Below are positions 6,498-8,907 of a DNA stretch of 8,907 nucleotides, piece after piece. The stretch spans positions 1 through 8,907 of the forward strand of contig JACUUP010000057.1 of NCBI GenBank assembly GCA_014859225.1, written 5' to 3'. The notes under the pieces are model-generated. The model was not told where the DNA came from. It did no database searches and worked only from the letters and a program-made list of their open reading frames with translations. Source of the stretch: Candidatus Aerophobota bacterium (GTDB taxonomy: Bacteria > Aerophobota > Aerophobia > Aerophobales > B3-G15). Both the position numbers and the translations under genes were made by a program. The first letter of the stretch is position 1, and each line of letters opens with the position of its first letter.

Positions 6498-7793
6498 ATG
6501 GAACCTGTTTTGCAGGTAGCCCTTGATTTTGTAAATTTAAAAAGAGCTCTGGGAGTGGCTAAGCAGGTGGTAACAGCCGGTGCAGACTGGCTGGAGGCGG
6601 GCACTCCTTTGATTAAAAGCGAGGGGATTGAAAGTATCCGCTTATTAAGGAAAAATTTCCCTCAGATTGTGCTTGTTGCTGACCTTAAAATTATGGATGT
6701 GGGAAGAATAGAGGCAGAGATAGCCTTTAAAGCAGGAGCGGATATGGTCTGTGTTATGGGTGTGGCATCTGACTCAACCATTCAGGAGTGCGTGGAGGCA
6801 GCCCGCAATTATGGAGGAAAAGTTGTGGTTGACCTTATGAATGTTTCTTCCATCATTGAAAGAGCAAAAGAGGTAGAAGAGATGGGTGTTGATTTTGTAG
6901 AGGTGCACATCTCAATAGATGACCAGATGCGAGGGAAAGACCCTGTAGCATTTATTGGTAAAATGAGCGAGAAGCTAAGTATACCTGTTGCTGTTGCAGG
7001 GGGAATAAACTCTGAAACCGCAGCTCCCCTGGTGCAAGCTGGAGCTAAAATATTAATTGTAGGAGGAGCTATTTGTAAGGCTAAGGACCCCGCGGATGCC
7101 ACCTGCACTATAAAAAAGGCTATGCGGGAAAAAATAGTTCTTAAAACAGAGCTTTTTAAAAGGGTTTCGGAAGATGAGATACTTTCGGTTCTTGAGAAAA
7201 TATCTACGGCTAATCTTTCTGATGCTATGCATCGTTCAGGGGAGCTTGTGGGTTTTATCAGAGTCGGCCCTGCCAATAAGAAAATGATGGGAAAAATTCT
7301 TACGATAAGAACTTATCCGGGGGACTGGGCAAAACCTGTTGAGGCTATTGATAGAGCAAAAGAAGGTGAGGTGCTTTTTATAGATGTGGGTGGAGCTGGC
7401 CCTGCTGTCTGGGGAGAACTTGCCACTCATTCTGCAGTTCAAAAAAGATTGGCCGGGGTAGTTATTAATGGAGCGGTAAGAGATGTGGAGGATATCTGCA
7501 GGTTAAACTTCCCTGTCTATGCCAAGATTATTACTCCCTGCGCTGGAGAGCCCAAAGGATTTGGAGAGATAGGAATTCCCTTAAAAGTGGATGGAAGAGG
7601 TATTTTCACCGGTGATTGGGTCCTGGGTGATGAGGATGGGTTGGTGGTGATACCCGGGGCAAAAGCAGTTGAGATAGTCAATCGAGCCATGGATGTTTTA
7701 GAGAGAGAAAATCGTATAAGAGAAGAGATAAATGAGGGAGGAACTTTATCTTCGGTGATGGAACTTCTGCGCTGGGAAAAAGAACGCCCATAA
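6498..7793 (+). CDS. Hexulose-6-phosphate synthase fused to RraA-like domain
   Basis: A 431-residue two-domain protein. Residues 1-210 are a TIM barrel of the OMP-decarboxylase superfamily, type 3-hexulose-6-phosphate synthase: ALD (8-10), AGTPLIKSEG (34-43), the catalytic DLKIMD (62-67, DxKxxD), HISIDDQMRGKDP (137-149), VAGGIN (166-171) and IVGGAI (187-192). HPS joins formaldehyde to ribulose 5-phosphate, or splits hexulose 6-phosphate back to them. Residues 215-431 are RraA-like (PF03737): GGAGPAVWGELAT (298-310), NGAVRDVED (324-332), and GDEDGLVVIP (377-386). The R328-D329 pair matches pyruvate and metal ligands of HMG/CHA-type aldolases, where E. coli RraA has RQ, so an enzyme is more likely than an RNase regulator. 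The fusion is a known architecture, best recorded in methanogenic archaea. No isomerase (PHI) gene is adjacent. RBS AAGGAG is clear. Confidence 0.9.
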   Translation: MEPVLQVALDFVNLKRALGVAKQVVTAGADWLEAGTPLIKSEGIESIRLLRKNFPQIVLVADLKIMDVGRIEAEIAFKAGADMVCVMGVASDSTIQECVEAARNYGGKVVVDLMNVSSIIERAKEVEEMGVDFVEVHISIDDQMRGKDPVAFIGKMSEKLSIPVAVAGGINSETAAPLVQAGAKILIVGGAICKAKDPADATCTIKKAMREKIVLKTELFKRVSEDEILSVLEKISTANLSDAMHRSGELVGFIRVGPANKKMMGKILTIRTYPGDWAKPVEAIDRAKEGEVLFIDVGGAGPAVWGELATHSAVQKRLAGVVINGAVRDVEDICRLNFPVYAKIITPCAGEPKGFGEIGIPLKVDGRGIFTGDWVLGDEDGLVVIPGAKAVEIVNRAMDVLERENRIREEINEGGTLSSVMELLRWEKERP

Positions 7794-7809
7794 TTTGGAT
7801 TTAACCCAC

Positions 7810-7835
7810 CTACTTGACAAAATAATTACAAGTAG
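7810..7835. promoter_or_regulatory. Inverted repeat over the lacI-type promoter
   Basis: CTACTTG (7810-7816) and CAAGTAG (7829-7835) form a perfect 7-bp inverted repeat with a 12-bp spacer. It covers the -35 box and spacer of the regulator's promoter. This is a plausible autoregulatory operator, though it lacks the contiguous, CG-centred form usual for LacI-family sites. A 7-bp repeat of this spacing could arise by chance in such a region (rough odds near one in ten). Confidence 0.4.
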
Positions 7836-7844
7836 TATTATAAT
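7814..7844 (+). promoter_or_regulatory. Promoter of the LacI-family gene
   Basis: TTGACA (7814-7819) is a perfect -35 box. The -10 is either TATTAT (7836-7841, 16-bp spacer, five of six) or TATAAT (7839-7844, 19-bp spacer, perfect). Transcription would start near 7850, giving a leader of roughly 28 nt. It lies in the 85-bp gap after the HPS-RraA gene, which has no visible terminator. Confidence 0.7.
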
Positions 7845-7878
7845 TCAAACTGGTTCGACAAAGGAATGGTATACTGAA

Positions 7879-8907
7879 ATGGGAGTTACCATAAGAGACG
7901 TTGCAAGGCTTGCCGGAGTTTCGGTATCCACAGTCTCTCTTGCTCTAAACAACAAAAAAAGAGTAAGCGAGGCCACCAGAAAAAAAGTTATTGAAGCAGC
8001 TGAAAAATTAAATTACTACCCCAGCAGTATTGCCAGAAAATTTGCTTTAAATAAAACTCATACCGTAGCTCTTTGTGCTTTTATAAGTGGGGAAAAACCA
8101 TTAGGTGGTTTTTATATGCCGGTTATTCAGGGAATAATAGATGTGGTAAATACCAATGGTTATAGTTTTCAACTGGATATTAGAGGAGAGTATCAAAATA
8201 GTTCGACAAAAAGAGAGACCCTCACCAGACTTGCCAGGCACAAAATGGTAGATGGGCTTTTGATTCTTTCCCATTGGCCTCTCATTTTTAAAGAAGTAAT
8301 AGACCTGGAACAAATGCAATTTCCCTATGTAATTGTGGGAGGCAGTATCCCTGGAGTAGAGACAAACTGCGTGGAAGTGGATAATTTTGGAGGAGCTCTG
8401 AATGTGGTAGAATACCTGATAGGTCTTGGTCATAGAAAAGTAGGATTCATAACGGGACCTCCTGAGCAGGAGCATTCCAGGGACAGAATAAGAGGTTATA
8501 AAGAGGCTTTGAAAAGAAATAGCATAAAGTATGATGAAAAAATCATCTTCACGGCAGATTTTCATAAAAAAAGTGGCAAGGAAGGTATGAGGTATCTTTT
8601 GAGTCTTCCCTTTCCTCCTTCGGCTGTATTTTTCGCTAACGATAACATGGCTCTGGCGGCAATGAAAATCATAAGGGAAAATCACCTCAGGGTATCTGAG
8701 GATATTTCTATAGTAGGTTTTGATGATATTGAAGCAGCATCGCAAGTTGATCCACCCTTAACCACAGTGAGCCAGCCACTTTACAAAATGGGAGAAGAAG
8801 CAGCAAAAATTCTTTTTGCCCTGTTGAACAACGAGAAAAATAGTCCCCAAAAGATTATCCTGCATACCCAACTTGTAATTAGAGAATCCTGTAGGAAGTT
8901 TAAAATT
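7879..8907 (+). CDS. LacI-family transcriptional regulator (3' end outside window)
   Basis: 343 codons open to the window edge with no stop. The last residues, VIRESC followed by RKFKI, resemble the usual end of the family, so only a few residues are probably missing. The N-terminal helix-turn-helix is TIRDVARLAGVSVSTVSLAL (4-23), followed by the hinge region YYPSSIAR. The rest is a periplasmic-binding-protein-like sugar sensor, with FFANDNMALAAM and SIVGFDDIE near the C-terminus. Position 21 is Leu, where LacI has operator-contacting Arg22; Leu occurs in other members, so operator preference may differ. The start is the only in-frame ATG, but the AAAGGA site is 13 bases away, longer than usual. 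The effector is unknown; targets may be itself, the HPS-RraA gene or genes beyond the edge. Confidence 0.9.
   Translation, partial: MGVTIRDVARLAGVSVSTVSLALNNKKRVSEATRKKVIEAAEKLNYYPSSIARKFALNKTHTVALCAFISGEKPLGGFYMPVIQGIIDVVNTNGYSFQLDIRGEYQNSSTKRETLTRLARHKMVDGLLILSHWPLIFKEVIDLEQMQFPYVIVGGSIPGVETNCVEVDNFGGALNVVEYLIGLGHRKVGFITGPPEQEHSRDRIRGYKEALKRNSIKYDEKIIFTADFHKKSGKEGMRYLLSLPFPPSAVFFANDNMALAAMKIIRENHLRVSEDISIVGFDDIEAASQVDPPLTTVSQPLYKMGEEAAKILFALLNNEKNSPQKIILHTQLVIRESCRKFKI

Noticed and set aside
6809-7276. A 155-codon open frame on the minus strand
   Set aside because: It is antisense to the conserved HPS and RraA domains and has a Ser/Thr-rich, featureless product.
7781-7813. Possible terminator after the HPS-RraA gene
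   Set aside because: Only a TGGG/CCCA pairing at the gene end with no following T-run; not a credible intrinsic terminator.
7861-7877. Three-codon mini-ORF (ATG GTA TAC TGA) before the LacI-family start
   Set aside because: The AAGGA site abuts its ATG with no spacing, so initiation there is unlikely; it is probably chance.
7853-8207. The 10-mer GTTCGACAAA just before the LacI-family gene and again inside it near 8200
   Set aside because: Not palindromic, only two copies and no conserved flanks; chance is adequate in AT-rich sequence.
8101-8745. A 214-codon open frame on the minus strand
   Set aside because: It lies wholly inside the LacI-family gene on the other strand, and its composition resembles no protein family I know.

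Overview
The window is bacterial DNA, AT-rich by eye, with compact gene packing, strong Shine-Dalgarno sites and sigma-70-type promoters. Its folate one-carbon genes, including a cyclohydrolase of the FchA type found in many acetogenic and fermentative anaerobes, and a hexulose-6-phosphate synthase fused to an RraA-like domain suggest an anaerobe, possibly from a poorly cultured lineage. The sequence alone does not fix the taxon.

Left part (1-1830), read leftward: a tRNA-Leu(CAG) with its own promoter is followed after 24 nt by a secreted TPR/coiled-coil protein gene. Two bases further on is a 92-residue membrane protein with a C-terminal zinc ribbon. A REP-like element with two hairpins lies just past the last stop codon, and the first 71 bases hold nothing I can assign.

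Middle part (1880-6443), read rightward: a perfect-consensus promoter (TTGACA-N17-TATAAT) drives an apparent operon. It encodes 5-formyl-THF cyclo-ligase (fthC), methenyl-THF cyclohydrolase (fchA), a GT-B glycosyltransferase of the MJ1255/VC2487 type, a multi-pass flippase-like/LPG-synthase-TM protein and a GT4 glycosyltransferase. The last three genes overlap one another, which suggests one envelope glycolipid or glycan module. FthC makes 5,10-methenyl-THF, which FchA interconverts with 10-formyl-THF, so the first two genes are consecutive steps.

Right part (6498-8907), read rightward: the HPS-RraA fusion gene has a possible promoter of its own. A LacI-family regulator follows, with a good promoter overlapped by a 7-bp inverted repeat. 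The regulator is still open at the window edge and probably lacks only its last few residues.

No insertion sequence, phage gene, CRISPR array or defence system was seen. The items most worth a second look are the HPS-RraA fusion beside folate C1 genes, the glycosyltransferase/flippase-like trio, and the REP-like element.
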